This document shows, one piece after another, positions 29,655 to 43,300 of a stretch of DNA of 64,000 nucleotides. The stretch covers positions 24,958-88,957 of the forward strand of contig NW_023365791.1 in assembly GCF_000003815.2 (NCBI RefSeq), in the 5' to 3' direction. Source of the DNA: Branchiostoma floridae (lineage: Eukaryota > Chordata > Leptocardii > Amphioxiformes > Branchiostomatidae). Below the pieces are notes generated by a model. It saw only the letters and a program-made list of their open reading frames with translations, searched no databases and was not told where the DNA came from. Position numbers and translations under genes: made by a program. How positions within the stretch are numbered: position 1 is the first letter of the stretch; each line of letters opens with the position of its first letter.

Positions 29655-31518
29655 TCAATAATTGAGCTGCATCATACAGCTGTAGGCAATTGAGCCTGTC
29701 ACCAGCGCTCCAACCACGACCATCGGCATCAGGACTTCATAACTCGGGTACAGACTCAGGTCTGTGCCGTTCTTTTGTGGCACCTTGTCTATCTCAGTAG
29801 CCATATCAGTGTTATTGGCGTCACTGTCCAGTTTTGGCGTCAACTGCGTCACATTAGTGGCAGGAGGGGCGTTGAACGCTGAGGTCTCATCAAAAGGCGT
29901 CATGTCCTTGTATCCATCCAGCACGTTGCCTTCAGAAGTGGCGATGGGCACATGAGTGCAGTAGAACCGGGTCGTCGTAGTGGCGGGAGGGACGTTGAAC
30001 GACGAGGTCTCATCAGCTGGCGTCATGTCCTTGGATCGAGCCAGATTGTCTTGTGTTGGGGTCATGGGCACTTCACTAAGGTGGCGAGCGACACTAGCAG
30101 CCGTATCCGTGTTGTTAACGTCATTGTCAAACTGCGTCACATTAGTGGCGGGAGGGGCGTCGAACGCTGAAGTGTCATCAGGTGGCGTCATGGATGGAGC
30201 CAGCTGGTCTTCTGTTGGGTCGATGGGCACTTCATCAGTGTGGTGGCGAGCCGCAATAGCATCGGGAATTTTCGTGCCATCACTGTGCGGTTTGGGCGTA
30301 AAATGGATCACATTAGCGGCAGGAGGGGCGTTGAACGCTGAGGTCTCATCAGGCGTTATGTTCTTGGATCGAGCCAGCTTGTCTTCTGTTGGGTTGATGG
30401 GCACTTCATCGGTGTGGTGGCGAGCCACAAAAGCATCGGAAATTTTCGTGCCGTCACTGTGCGGTTTTGGCGTAAAATGGATCACATTAGAGGCAGGAGG
30501 GGCGTTAAACACTGCCAGCTGGTCTTCTGTCGGGCTGATGGGCACTTCATCAGTGTGGTGGCGAGCCACAATATCATCCAGAATTTCCGAGTCGGAGATG
30601 ACTTCGACGATCAAATCTCTCACACGAGGATGCTTGTAGTTGTAATCGTTGTCTCCCGTCTTCAAGTCGTAGTCAGTGACGTCGTATCGGTTGTCATCTT
30701 CTGTATCTGATCGCTTCTTCGACTCCAGGCTGTTCGGATCATTCTCGTGGTGGGAAACACTCCAGGACTTACCGACACGTCGTCGGGTACGGATTGGAGC
30801 GTTGAAGGCGTGGTTCTCTCCAGTCGTGAGGTAGTCCCAGACTTCAAACCCGCTTGGCTCGCCGTATCCTGGTCGGACGGTAGGTATCTGTGTGTGAGGA
30901 CTATCAACAAGATACTTGTACAAAACCTTGTACATCTCCGTCTCACCATGGATTACTGCCACACGATAGCGTACGCGGAGGACCTTTCTCAGGCGTTCGG
31001 TCGCGGGATCAGTGGTAGGTGGAGCATCAGTCGGGGTCATGCCGTCGGGGATGTGATGGGCGGCAGTGTTGTCGTCACCCTTCACTCGGGTCCTTTGCTT
31101 GAGGGGGGTCCCGATGTGACCATTGTCATCTTCCCAGGCTCTGTACGGTGGAAGGTTGGCAGGCTCACCTGCAGGAGTGTTTGTGCTGACGTCAATGGCG
31201 ATACTGACGACGACAACCTGGAGCAAAAGCAAACGTTTTTATCGTACCACAGTATGGACAATCTTAGAACTTTGGGTAGTGATCCGTCGTGATTTGACTC
31301 GAGAGATTCTGCATTATTTTCTATCAAAGATTATCCAACCTTTCTCGTATTAGTCAAGGGAAACATTAAAATTTTACTGTACTAGAGGCAAAAAAACAAC
31401 TGGTGTACCCCATACGTTATAATGTCAGACTTATGCGGTCTAACAGAAAATAATTGAGTACCTATTCATAAAAGATGGTTGGGATAAAGTGATGATGTAG
31501 AAAACTCACCGTCGTCAT
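29655..31518 (-). CDS. Repeat-containing protein with C-terminal membrane anchor
   Basis: Two exons, 31518-31510 (ATG ACG ACG, donor GTGAGT) and 31217-29655 (acceptor GCTCCAG), giving 523 residues. The middle and C-terminal half is five tandem units of about 50-58 residues built on VARHHTDEVPI-PTEDQLA, then DETSAFNAPPATNV, then HFTPKPHSDGTKI. The chain is rich in Asp, Thr and Pro and has NxT sites (NVT, NNT, NGT). The last 25-30 residues are hydrophobic (MPMVVVGALVTGSIAY), a tail anchor or GPI-like signal. The N-terminus TTVVVVSIAIDV is a short hydrophobic stretch. The open frame continues upstream without an ATG as a better leader (SVVITSLFLSAM), so the true start is uncertain. Family not recognised. 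Confidence 0.68.
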
Positions 31519-31552
31519 CGCAGAAAGGAACAACGACGTAATCACGACCGAT

Positions 31553-31687
31553 TTAAACAGCGATATCCGCCGCTGTCCCAACTAGCGGATCAAACGCATG
31601 ATCCACGGTCTTGACAAAGGCCGGAGGGGAGGCAACGGGCCTGGCGCGAGACCGCCGGTGGCTTCGGCGGCCACGTCTCCTCGACAT
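31553..31687 (-). other. Upstream ORF, Arg-rich, 44 codons
   Basis: ATG at 31687 opens MSRRRGRRSHRRSRARPVAS and runs to TAA at 31553, in a different frame from the main coding sequence. It may be a translated uORF, or the true N-terminus if a one-base error or an unseen splice links the frames. Confidence 0.4.
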
Positions 31688-34349
31688 TTTTGCGTCAAGT
31701 TTTAAGTAATAACGTTATTCACGTAATGAAACTAGCAGCTCAATAATCTGCGTCTGTATCTGAGAGCAGACAGTCGCAACTGTAAACAAATTACATCGAA
31801 CGCCTTTGTTAGAAAACATCGAACGCCGTTGTTAGTTTAGAACACGATGAGTTTGCGGTTCTAGAACAACATTTCGTTTCCATGCAAGAGACGAGGAAGC
31901 CTTTGCCGCGGTGGTAGACGCTGTCTAACGCTGCAAAGATTAAGAACATCCCTGAAGTTCAACACAAATTGTTCATTTTATTCTGGTCTACTCTATTAGC
32001 AAACGATTGTAACTCACAAAGTTTCGTGGAATTGGAGTTTTTAGATCAGTGTCGACAGAACTCAACATTATGGCATTGACACATATTTTAATGACTTTTG
32101 AGATGACCACTTGTATGTCATATGTATAATTCGAGAGTGACAATATAAAGACAAAATCTTATTTGCTTGATACTGGCACAACATACTGTCCTTGGTGCTG
32201 AACACCCTCTACGGCCTGAACTATTATTATATAATAGTTGTACCTTTTCTCGCTCACGAAAACATTTCAAACAACTCACATCAAAACTGGGGAGCACCTT
32301 TAGAATTAAAATTGTGTTTATAATCAGCATAACAGTTAGCTTCGACCTATGACTCAGTTTTCTTTCCTCGACAGCGTTGCAGTACTGTTATAAATCGCTA
32401 TCACGGGGAGGGCGCTGTTGGTCGCGTTGCCCCCATAGTGCAATTGAGGTCATCAGCAGAGGTAGCCAATCGCGAAAAACTGTATTTTTCTGACCAATAA
32501 CAGACAAGAATTTTCTTCATGGGCCATGGAGTCATCCTCTTCCAAGGTTTTCAACAAAAAGCCCTTGGTGGTTTAAAAAAAACGCTAGGGGCACAACAAC
32601 ACACCACGTATTCTCTGCCCTAAGAGCTAACTTTATCTACCAGTCCACTCAAAAATTACGACCGTAGGGTGTTTAGAACATGAGTTATAAAAAACCTGAA
32701 GTTTTGTTGCAGATTTGCCACTAATTGAATATTTATAAAGTCTATTATCGAAATATCATCAGTTGCCATCCACGAATTGTGTAAAGTTATATCCCCAAAT
32801 GCACACACAAACGTGCACACACACACACTGGTACCAAAAACATAACGTTCCTGGCGAAGGTAATGAAATACATGTAACATTACGGTTATATATAATTGCA
32901 GTACATGTACATGCAGTCCCATGAGCAATCAAACATACAGATGTAATGGCAAGTTACAACAATCCTTTTATTGTGTGCAAAAGCAGATACAGAGTTTCAC
33001 ATTCTGAACTTTATCTGCATTGTAGTAGTAGTAGTATCCATTATTTGAACTATAATTCTCTCCCTGCCTGTACAAACTGCAGTTTCCAACAAAGCAAGAA
33101 TTCTATCATTATTCCTGAAGAGAAAAGGGAGGCCTTCAATGCTTGTGCTAATGACGCATACTAAAAATGCATTTACCTTTTAACTTGAGATGGGGCAATT
33201 ATAGCAGACTTCATTGAAAATTGAAAAAAAAATCAAATATTGGTATCAATAATTAGTATCCGTGATGGACTTAAAGTATCATTATATTCACATAAACCCA
33301 CAAACTACAACACTGTCATAGAGTCAACGTCAAAATGTCACTTATAGTCCATTTAGATGTGGTATCATTATCTATATCATTTTGCATCAATATATGGTTT
33401 GTCTTTGTGTCCCTTACAAAGCAATGCAAATATGACATGCGAAACCCAACAAGGTATGAATACGCAAGATAAACCCATTTCTTTTGCCATTTTTGGTTGA
33501 AGGTTTTGCAATCATTTATTATATAAATATAGCTAAGATGAAGCCACCTTTATAGCTAGAGCCAGCTAGCCTCTGATTGTAGAAAATAGTGTTCCTCGGC
33601 ATCTCAGCATTGTTGCCTTAAATACTTTAATTTTCCAGGTTATATACACATGTATAATGTACCTACCATAGCAGTAACTATTCATACTGTATTTGGAAGA
33701 GTTGAAGTATAATGGTTACACTTCAAAAGCCAGAAAGCATCTTTTTCAAACATTACAACACATTACAAATGTTTGAGTAGATCTAAGTGCTATACTGAAT
33801 ATCAATGATAATGTAGCCCAAACTATTTTCAAACTCTCAAACTACTAAGTTACCTACTGACCATTTTTTTAAAGGATTGATATCAATGTAACAGGTTGCA
33901 GTGCTTGCATGAACATATATGATGAGCATAATATATCAGTCATTTAACAATTCTTTCATATCTAACACTATATGTGAATATTTCTGGCTTGGTTCTAGTC
34001 TATCTAGACCCCTTACTTCTGACCCATAGTGGCAGTCAGTGGAACAAGAAATTTATCTAATGCCCTGATGTAATATACAGCCATATAGTATATATTATTC
34101 TTTTCCAGATATCAATATCAGAAACACTACAGCAAACCATTAAACAAGTAGAAGACAGTCATAATAGTATGGCATTTGCTCTGGTCCCTCCAAATAATGG
34201 CAGAAATGTTACTAGTACACTTTTTTACATCACAAAATATGCATTTTATACATGATATTCAAGTTTCTATAGGCACAAGTAACCACAGATTAAATTCTAA
34301 ATTTTAATTTAAAAAGCTTCAATGTTCATTTGACCTTCTGAGTGAGTGC
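31688..34349. other. Intergenic region and IRAK 3' UTR
   Basis: The promoter of the repeat protein should lie just above 31690. The remainder is AT-rich; 32.9-34.3 kb is probably the 3' UTR of the IRAK gene. A GTAGTAGTAGTA run is at 33022. No gene recognised. Confidence 0.45.
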
Positions 34350-37300
34350 TCAGCATGGGGAGCTGTCATCACTGTCCTCTGTAGGCTCCCTGCTGCTGGC
34401 AGACTCAGGCTGTTCTAGTGACAGTTTACCCAGGGAGTCATTGTCTGATGGCATGTTCCGAAAACACTGTTCAGAGTCAATTCTACCCTCGATGTTGGCC
34501 TCCATCTGTTCCATCAGCCTATCTTGAGACTCATTTGGTGACAAAACATTCCCAAAGCACTGTTTGGAGTCAATTCTGCCCTCATCGTACGCCTCCATGT
34601 CTTGTATCAACCTGTCACGAGCGGCGTTTGGAGAGAATTGGATGTTGCGTTTGTCAGACAGTGGAAGACTGAGACTGTCACTGGATGAGACTTCGGGAAG
34701 CGACATGGAGCTAGTGTCATGGCCGGACAGCCCGGAGTTGGACCCTCCTGTTGTCTGGCTGGACAGACCGCTGCTGGTGTCGGTGAAGGTCGTACATCCG
34801 GAGGAACCCTCGCGGGAAACGGAAGACTGGGGGGCGGTACTCTGAGAGGAGGAGGAGGATGCTGTAGACTGCTGGTTAGAACAACTAGAGTCTGCTGTAG
34901 AGGGATAGTGGTGGAATCTTGAGGGTGGAAGACCTTGATACATTCCCTGAGGTTCAGGGACATAATATTGTGGGTCAACATTTTGTTGCTGTGACTGTGG
35001 AAAGTCGTATGGTGGTTGGGGTGGTGGATATTGAGGAAGGAACGCATGGGGGCCGTATGGCATGTAGTTGGATGGCAAGTATGGCACTTCTGCTTGGCCC
35101 ATCACTGGTGATGGCTGACCCATATGTGGCCCATGAGTTACTGGGTAAAGGCCATGTGGTGTATAGAAAGCTGCAGTCTCCACTGGGTGACCGTTCTGAG
35201 GTACAGGGGACATGTCAGCCTCGGCTGCGGCCATGTTGTGATGATGTGGATATCCCCACTGCCCCCCAGGGTAAGGAACAGGTGGATAGCGTGGTGTTGT
35301 GTTGTCTAGTGGACCATATCCAGGTGGGTATGTAGGCGGGAGGTGTTGCCTGAGGAGCTCATTAGTTGGACTACCTGCCACTCCTGATGACATCAAACCG
35401 CCATCCTTTCCTGTGGACTGCAGTTCTGCCTTGTTTGGGAGGATTCTAGCAGGCTGTTCTGATGGAGAGACCAGGGTGCTGTCTTCAGTAATGTTGGCTG
35501 GTTGGTTAGCCTGCGGTTTCACCATGTTATCCACATCCGCCTTTGCGTGAAACTCGACAGGGGACTGTCTTGGTTGGGCCATCGAGGAGCAGTCATCAGA
35601 CTCACAAGGACTCATCTTCCTTCCTCCATGATGTCTCGATGGAGGGGACATGTTGTTGAGTTTTGATTCCTTGGGTGGAAACTTTTTCTCAGCAGCAGAC
35701 TTGCCCCCCTCCCCATCTGTGTTCCTGATGATGCTGTCAGGCATCCATGCCTCAACGCGCCTGTTTGGTGGGCGGTCCTCTGTCATCAGTGAAACTTTGT
35801 CTTGCTTGTCATCCTTTGTCTGCTCTTTACCGGTTATAACTGTACAGGAAGTATCTTGTTTGGATAATGAAGGGGGAAGACCACCCCTGTTCTCTTCCTT
35901 GTTGGTGTCGGGTGGGCTGGCTAGATTTTCCACATTTTGCTGGTGACTGACCACACCGTTTGACTCCAGATCAGTGCTGATGGTACTCTGGGATGGGTAG
36001 CTGTTACTTGGTCTCACCACTGGGAGTTGGCCTCCAATTTGGTTTCCAAATGCCGTCTTGTTGTCTTCCTTGTTCCACACCAGCTCGTCGGATTCGATAG
36101 GCTGGTGTGACGAGGACCGAGGCGGCGGGCATGGCGAGGGTCCGACAATCGGAGACCCACTGGACAGACTGGGAGATTCACTCTCCTGTGGCTGCGACTG
36201 TGTTCTTTGTGGAAGATCTGTGAATTGAATTGAATAAAACAACATTAAAGCAATATGCCATGTTAGTTTAAAAGAAAAGTAAATAAACAATGTTGATGAA
36301 GCTTAAACACTCAGGTACACAATATAAAATACACAAGGTAATGCTAGTTCACCTTCATCCGCAAAGTATCATATATCTGTTCTTTTTAAGAACAAGGTAT
36401 TTAGGCATATCAAGGCATATCAAGGCAATGGGCAGTGGTTTGAAACTGCAATATTTTGAAGATAGTACAGTTTGAAAGCACTGTTCATCGACTTGATTAG
36501 TCTCCAAGCAGACCCTACGGTGCCTAAAGAGATAGTATCAAAGCTGGCAAAGGAGTATAGCCGGCCAAAGGGAGATAGCTGGCCAAAGGGAGTCAAACAG
36601 GCACCGCTATGCTAAGTCCCTGGCCAGCTTTGATACTATTTCTAAGGCACCGTAGGGTCTGCTTGGAGACTACGACTTGATACCCCTGGTTAACCTGTTC
36701 ATTAACACAATGGATATAGGTTACCCAGCAGATACAGGTGAACTAACGTTAACAGTTACTCAAGAAACTGGATAATTTTGTAAACAATCTCCAAAAACAT
36801 TCTCCAAAACCTATCCATTTCCTAAATCTTTACTTGAGTAACTTTTATCTTGCATAGTAAAAATGACAATTCAACTAAATTTGGTAGATGAAAATACATT
36901 GTTCCAGAGTGATGATGTAAAAGACAGTGTGAGTATAATGACCTGGTGAGGATGATAATGAAGACATGAGGCTGGCTCCCTGATTACTCAGCTGTCTCTT
37001 CACCTCCATCTTCTCCAGACGACTTAGCACCTAAGTAAATGATCAAGGCAAAAATGTTCTTATCACCAAAGTCTTAGAACTGACAATAGACAAACCTTAG
37101 AACAATTCTAACCTAAATACATGCATGACAAATACTCTACAAAAAATATTTAATGAGGAATTTGATAAATGCATGCATCAACCCAAGTTATGAACAAAAA
37201 TGCCTGTTACTGGATAATACAATTTTGCAGCATTGGAAAAAATAAGCATTGTACATAAAAAGGTCTGCCTTGGTGCTGATTATTACCCACAAATATGTTA

Positions 37301-40300
37301 GGCCTTTCCTTGGTGCTGAATGCACCCCACATGTCTACAACATTTAGTATAAGTCTGTATTGTATATAACAGGAGTACTATTTCAATGAAACATTACACA
37401 CTATGTAGTAATACATAGGATAAGATTGTTCATGTATGTTAGGAAAAGTTATCAACATACATCGGGCATCTTGGGTCTTTGTTTCCTCTTGTGCAGGGTA
37501 CACTGGCGACCGATCTCAAACAGACCCAGGGCTGTGTCCCGCGGCCAGGGTGTCTTCCCTGTTTTCTTGTCAACAAGCTTCCAGGTCATGTCAGGGTCGT
37601 TGGTATCCATGTGCTCTTGCACTAGATCAGTCTGTAGAAGTACAATATTATCATTCAATACAATAGGGACTAAAGAAGAACAGACTTTGCAACTAAGATA
37701 GCAACATTTACACATATTATCTAAAGAATTTTTTTCCTGTTTTTTCTTGACTTGTGGGCACGTTTTCTTATACATGACTTAAGAATTTTAAGAATGAATA
37801 AGAAAAATAAACTTTCTTAATTTCCTTAAGCTAATAATTTTAAAGTATTTCTCAAGAAGATTCTCAATCTCAAGAAATTGTAGAAATGCAAGTCTAAATT
37901 TCTTGTTTTTCTTGTATAGCAAAGTCTTAGATTATTTTACTTGTCATGATTAAGAAAATATAATCTAAGAAGAAGAATCTAAGAAAAACGCATTAAGAAA
38001 AAAATTCTTGGTCTATTGGTGAAACCTACCAGCACTCTGTTCCGTCCTCTGGTTTGATCAAATGCCATCTGTCCAGTCAATACTTCAAACACCACCTGAA
38101 GAAAACATCAAACAACTTTCTTTAAAGGAATTAATACATCAAAGATAGTGACAAGAAATAGTATATTCATTATAGATACCATAAAGCTGCATTATAACCA
38201 TTGGCAACAGTAGACTGTGCTTTTTGTAGTCTTTTCCTTGTTACACAACAGCTGTCAACTTGAGCAATAATTGCATTTAATTGGCTGTCCAGTTATTTAG
38301 CAGTCTTGCAAATGCCCAACCAGCCAACTGCTACTTACCACCCCGAAAGCATACGTGTCCACCTCCCGTGACAGCACCCTGTTCCTGCAGTACTCCGGCG
38401 CCATGTACGCTGTGGTTCCCATGATCTTACTGTCCGTCTTCATGATCGTGTAGCTCTTCAGATCTCCCGACGGGCCGTCGCGGGCTAGACCGAAGTCACC
38501 AATCTTTGCCTCGTAATGCCTGTCAAGCAGGATGTTGGAGCTGGGACAAAAACAGAGATTAGGAAGATTAGCAGCAAAAAGGCAGAATAACAATTGTCAA
38601 ATCTTACTTAGTCTATTGTTTATACTTACATTGTATTATATCATCACAGTAAGGTGCTAAGGAATTTATCACAATGCTACAAGCAATTAACAATTCATGC
38701 AACAGCCACATTTTGTATTATTTATATTTTATATTTTATTTTATTATTAGTAATATCTACATACTTCACCTTAAAGTTTACTTAAAGTTTAATTATACTA
38801 GCTGAAGTATACTGCTATATGGTTATACATACATGCATGCAGAATTATTGAATGTTGGGTTTCACAGCAATGATTTAACAGTGAATGAATTTCAGTGAAA
38901 AGTTGTTGTTTGATGTCTATTGGTTAGATGTAATATAGTCTAAACAAGGTAAACTTCAGCCACATACCTCTTAACATCCCCATGTATGAGGGGTGGGTCC
39001 TTGACAGTGTGTAGAAACTGTAGTCCTCTGGCCACGCCCTTAGTGATGTTCATTCTCAGTTCCCACTTCAGCCCAGCTGTTCTGTCCTGTGGGAAGAAAT
39101 AGAAGATTTGTACTGATGTACAAACTGTCAATGGGAGAAAGTGCAATTTAATTTTAGTAATGAAAGTTATCTTCTGCCCATTGATAAAAAAGTTGCTTTT
39201 GCCAGCTGTAAATTGTACGTGTCGATTGACTGTCAGTATTTATATGAGAATTTTGCAATTGGACTGTAATTGTTGTTTTTTGCACAGTCAAGTAGTAGTT
39301 ATCTATAGTTTACAGGCTTCTTCTCTCTTCTTAAACATCTGTTAGCAAACAACTTGAAAACTGTACTTGCAAAAAGCCACCCCCCTTGACAGAGGCAGCT
39401 GGAGATCAGCAATCAGACCTAAACGACATCCCACAACGTCCAACCCTGGCAAGACAGGGAACAATGGACGCTAAACTGGATAGTGTCAGTGAGTAAGTGA
39501 GTGAACATGTAATCATACCTTGCACTGTAGCCTGTCCTCCAGTGACCCATTGAGCATGTACTCTGTCACCAGGCAGGGGACCAGTCCGTCCAGTGAATAC
39601 CCGTGGAGGGGGAGTAAGTTAGGATGGCGGAACTGCATCAGCTTGGCCAGCTCGTTAAACTGGAACTTCCTACCCTTCCGCTCCTGGGTGATGTCCTGGT
39701 CATTCTGGGAGAGATCATGACATTACATTCATTCAGTAATGATTACAGATGTAAAACTAGGTCACCTTTATCCAAGGGGTAACCTATATCCGTTGCTTTA
39801 AAAACATGGTGTTTAAAGATTAAGTTGATGGACAGCGCTTCCAAATCAAGTTCTAAAGAGAGACAGTAAGGTTTGTAATTAGGTTTTGCTTACATTCTAC
39901 TGTAAATGCAGAAATGTTCACGGTGGATTAATATTCGCGGTTTTCGCGGTGACCACTTCACCGCGAACTTAAATCCACCGCGAAATTTTTTCTATTGTGG
40001 TATTAGGCTGCAGTCTATGGTGTAACCGCGAAATTAAATCCACCGCGAAAAGTCCCTTTTCCCCGCTACCGCAAAATTAAATCCCCGCGAACTTAAATGC
40101 ATTTACAGTACTTTCTTTATGTTGTTCACTCAATTTTTTTTCTCAGCATGTAGTGCTCGTACATATATTTATGTGGGCGAAGCCCAACATTTAGTTTTTC
40201 CTCAGATATTTGCATATTCCAACCGGAAATCAGAAAAAATGGAAGCTGTAAACATGCACTCCACGTTTCAAGCTTTTTGATTGGCTTACAGTCGCACTTT

Positions 40301-43300
40301 CTCGGTTTTACGTCAGAGGTGAACCTATCAACGCACAGAACACAATCGGCATCGACTTTGATAATAGCCAATCAGAACTCAGAAAAAATGGAGGCTGTCA
40401 ACATATACTCCGCGTTTCCAGCTTTTTGATTGGGACAAAGTCGCGGACTGTCTCGGGTGTACGCAGAACTGAACCAATCAACGCACAGGACACAAAATGG
40501 CATTCGGCATGCAGTTTGACAACGCTTTAGCAGCTGAGACGACCAAACAAGCGCTCAAGGAAGAAGTTGCCCGCCATGGAATGAACGAGATTGATAAATT
40601 TTCACACAAAAACGTTATCTTCAGAAAATTGGACCTTAGAATCTTGCAAATTCAACGGTGAACGGACGTGTTCAAGCAACGCAATACATTTGTATACCTG
40701 TTAAAACGTCTGCCTGTAACATGTTGTAGCACTGGCTCAGTGGTATTATTCACACGTGGAAAACTAACGCTCCGGGATCGAATCCGTGGACAGATAATGT
40801 TTTTTTAATTTTTCTTTTTGCTGCATTTTCGCGAAAATGTTGCCTTTCTTGTTGCTTCTTTTCTTGCGATTTTTGCTTTCTTTTCCCTTCGCCCACATCC
40901 TGCATTTTTTTTTCAAAAATGTTGCCTTTCTAGTTACAAAAATGAATTTCAAGCCTTGAACTGTCAGAGAAATGCAATATATTTAAGTCTAAGAGTCCTG
41001 TGATTCTTTTTTCTACATGGGAAAAATAGCCCAAACATATCATGTGTAGTGATGATGGTGTCTTTTAAGCTGCCAATGCTGTTAGCACATTTAAAGAAAA
41101 AATGTGAAGCACATAATGATCTATGTCAGACACTGAAGTCAACAGTACCTGTCGGAGGCACTTGACAGCAAAGATAGTCTTGAAGACGTTGGCACGGAAG
41201 ACCCTGCCGAACGTCCCCTCTCCAAGGAGGTTGGCTGGAGAAAAGCCTTTTGTGCCTTCTTCCAAGTCCTTGTAGAAGAAGTGAGGCATCTTTGCCAGGG
41301 TGAAGCCTTTGTCCACATCTATGTATGAGTTCAAAAACAATACATATTACATGGCATATATGTGTGAAAGCCCAGAAGCTGCCACAAAAAGTGATGTGGA
41401 AAGTACTGAAAAGGTAAAAGAAAAGTTACCCATACATCAGTAACAGATGCCCATCTTCATTTCTGTAGCCCTTGGGCCACACATTTGTGCAAGCCACTAC
41501 AGTAGGGGGCTAGTTCACTGGTATTGAAGTGTGTTTAAGTCCCATACTCTTCCTTATTAGTGCTGAGTGCTAAGCAGAGAAAGCAGCATGTACCATTTTT
41601 AAAGTCTTTGGTATTGACTCAGCCAGGGATCGAACTCACGACCTACCATATGCAAGGCAAACACTTTACTCTCTACCTACTTGGTCATTGCACTGGTCAT
41701 ACTATAAAATCAGTGTTTAAAAAATCACAGAATTGTAATTACCTCTCAGTCTTTCTTGTGCCTCTTCCCATGTCTCCTTGGGCTGACCTTGAATACCATC
41801 ATCCTCTCTGCCCCGAGGCTCCTGATGCGGTTGGCAAACCCTGTGGTTGGGGGGAGGGGCAGGGCCAGAGAGCATGGGTGGGGGAGGGGGAAGGGGCAGG
41901 GAGTCCATGGAAGGACTTGTTCCTGGAAGAAAATCAGACACAATTCAGGATGAGATGTCAGATGATTTATATGATAAAAGAAATCTTCACAAGCAGCAAG
42001 GCAAAAATGATAAAGACTAAGTTGAGCAGCTAAAGATACTACAAGACACTTTCTTTTAATGACTGAAGAGTCAGTTATCATACCTTGATTCTCAATTCTC
42101 ATGGCCCCAAAGTTGTCTGAAAGTTTGCCGATGTTCTCATCAGGCTGTATGTTGGGTACTGGGGGGTCTTCCTCATTCCTCAAGTATCCATGGTACTTGG
42201 AATCCACTGTTGGAGAGAAAGCAGAAAGTGTTACCCTCTCGTTCTCGTGATGGAACTTAGTCTGAGACTGAATAAGATGGTTCTTTACAGGTTAAGGCCA
42301 CACCAATTTAATTTCTTGGTTCACGGATTTTTTCATAAAAAATATGGAGCGAGAGGGCGAAATAAAAATAAAAATTATAAAATGGTTGGGGTAAAGGTAA
42401 CGGCTCATCCAAAATATAAAGAAAAAAAGTTTTTAGCTTGAAAAAAGTACAAAAACACTATTATTGTACAGTAACAGCACCTGTACCCACAATTTAAGGA
42501 GCTTATAATATAAAGGCCAATTTGCTACACCAGAAAGTTGGTGAATGGTTTCATTAATGGTGAAAATTTGCTGAATGGTAATTTTTATTTCTATTTTTTT
42601 TCCCAAAAAATAGGAGCGAGCGAATCCGTGAACCAACAAATTAAATTGGTGTGGCCTAATCCATCAGTGTTAGTAGAGATGTACACTGAGTGCTCAGAAG
42701 TCGGAATCGGAGCCAAAGAGAATTGGAGTGTGGTTCTAACATGACTTACTAGGACTGAATTGCTTGATATGGAAACACCAGTTTCTGAATCCTGTATAAT
42801 GTTTTAAAAAACATTATACAGGATTCAGAAGAGTGTACATATATAGGCTATATTGGCTATATTGACAACAGAAACTACAAGTCATGCAGGTGCAGTGTTC
42901 AGCAGTACATCAAGGGGAAGTTGCAAAATGATACCCAAGGTTTTGTCACTAATGACGAGTACAGCACTTACCTACTAAAGCATTCTGCTCATTACTATAT
43001 ATTGGTACCACCATAACAATGATTACACCTTAAAACGTGCCGTTCTATATATGTGTAGTAATAGTAACGGAAAAGTTATAAATCCTAACAAGCAAATCGT
43101 TTCAAATCCTATGGAAGACAGAGTTCTAAAATATCTGTAGCTTTTAAAAAAAATACGTTTTAGAGTCTTATAAACCAATGTGTGACAGGAAATAGAAAAA
43201 AAAAACTTTTCTGTGGTCATTTCTTTACCTGGGGGAATTCCAGTAAATGCTTTATCTCACAAAACACTAAAGAAGGCAGGTGATAAAATTTAACTATAAA

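Noticed and set aside
34607-35047. 146-codon ORF on the minus strand
   Set aside because: An out-of-frame reading of IRAK exon 12, whose own frame continues through the region.
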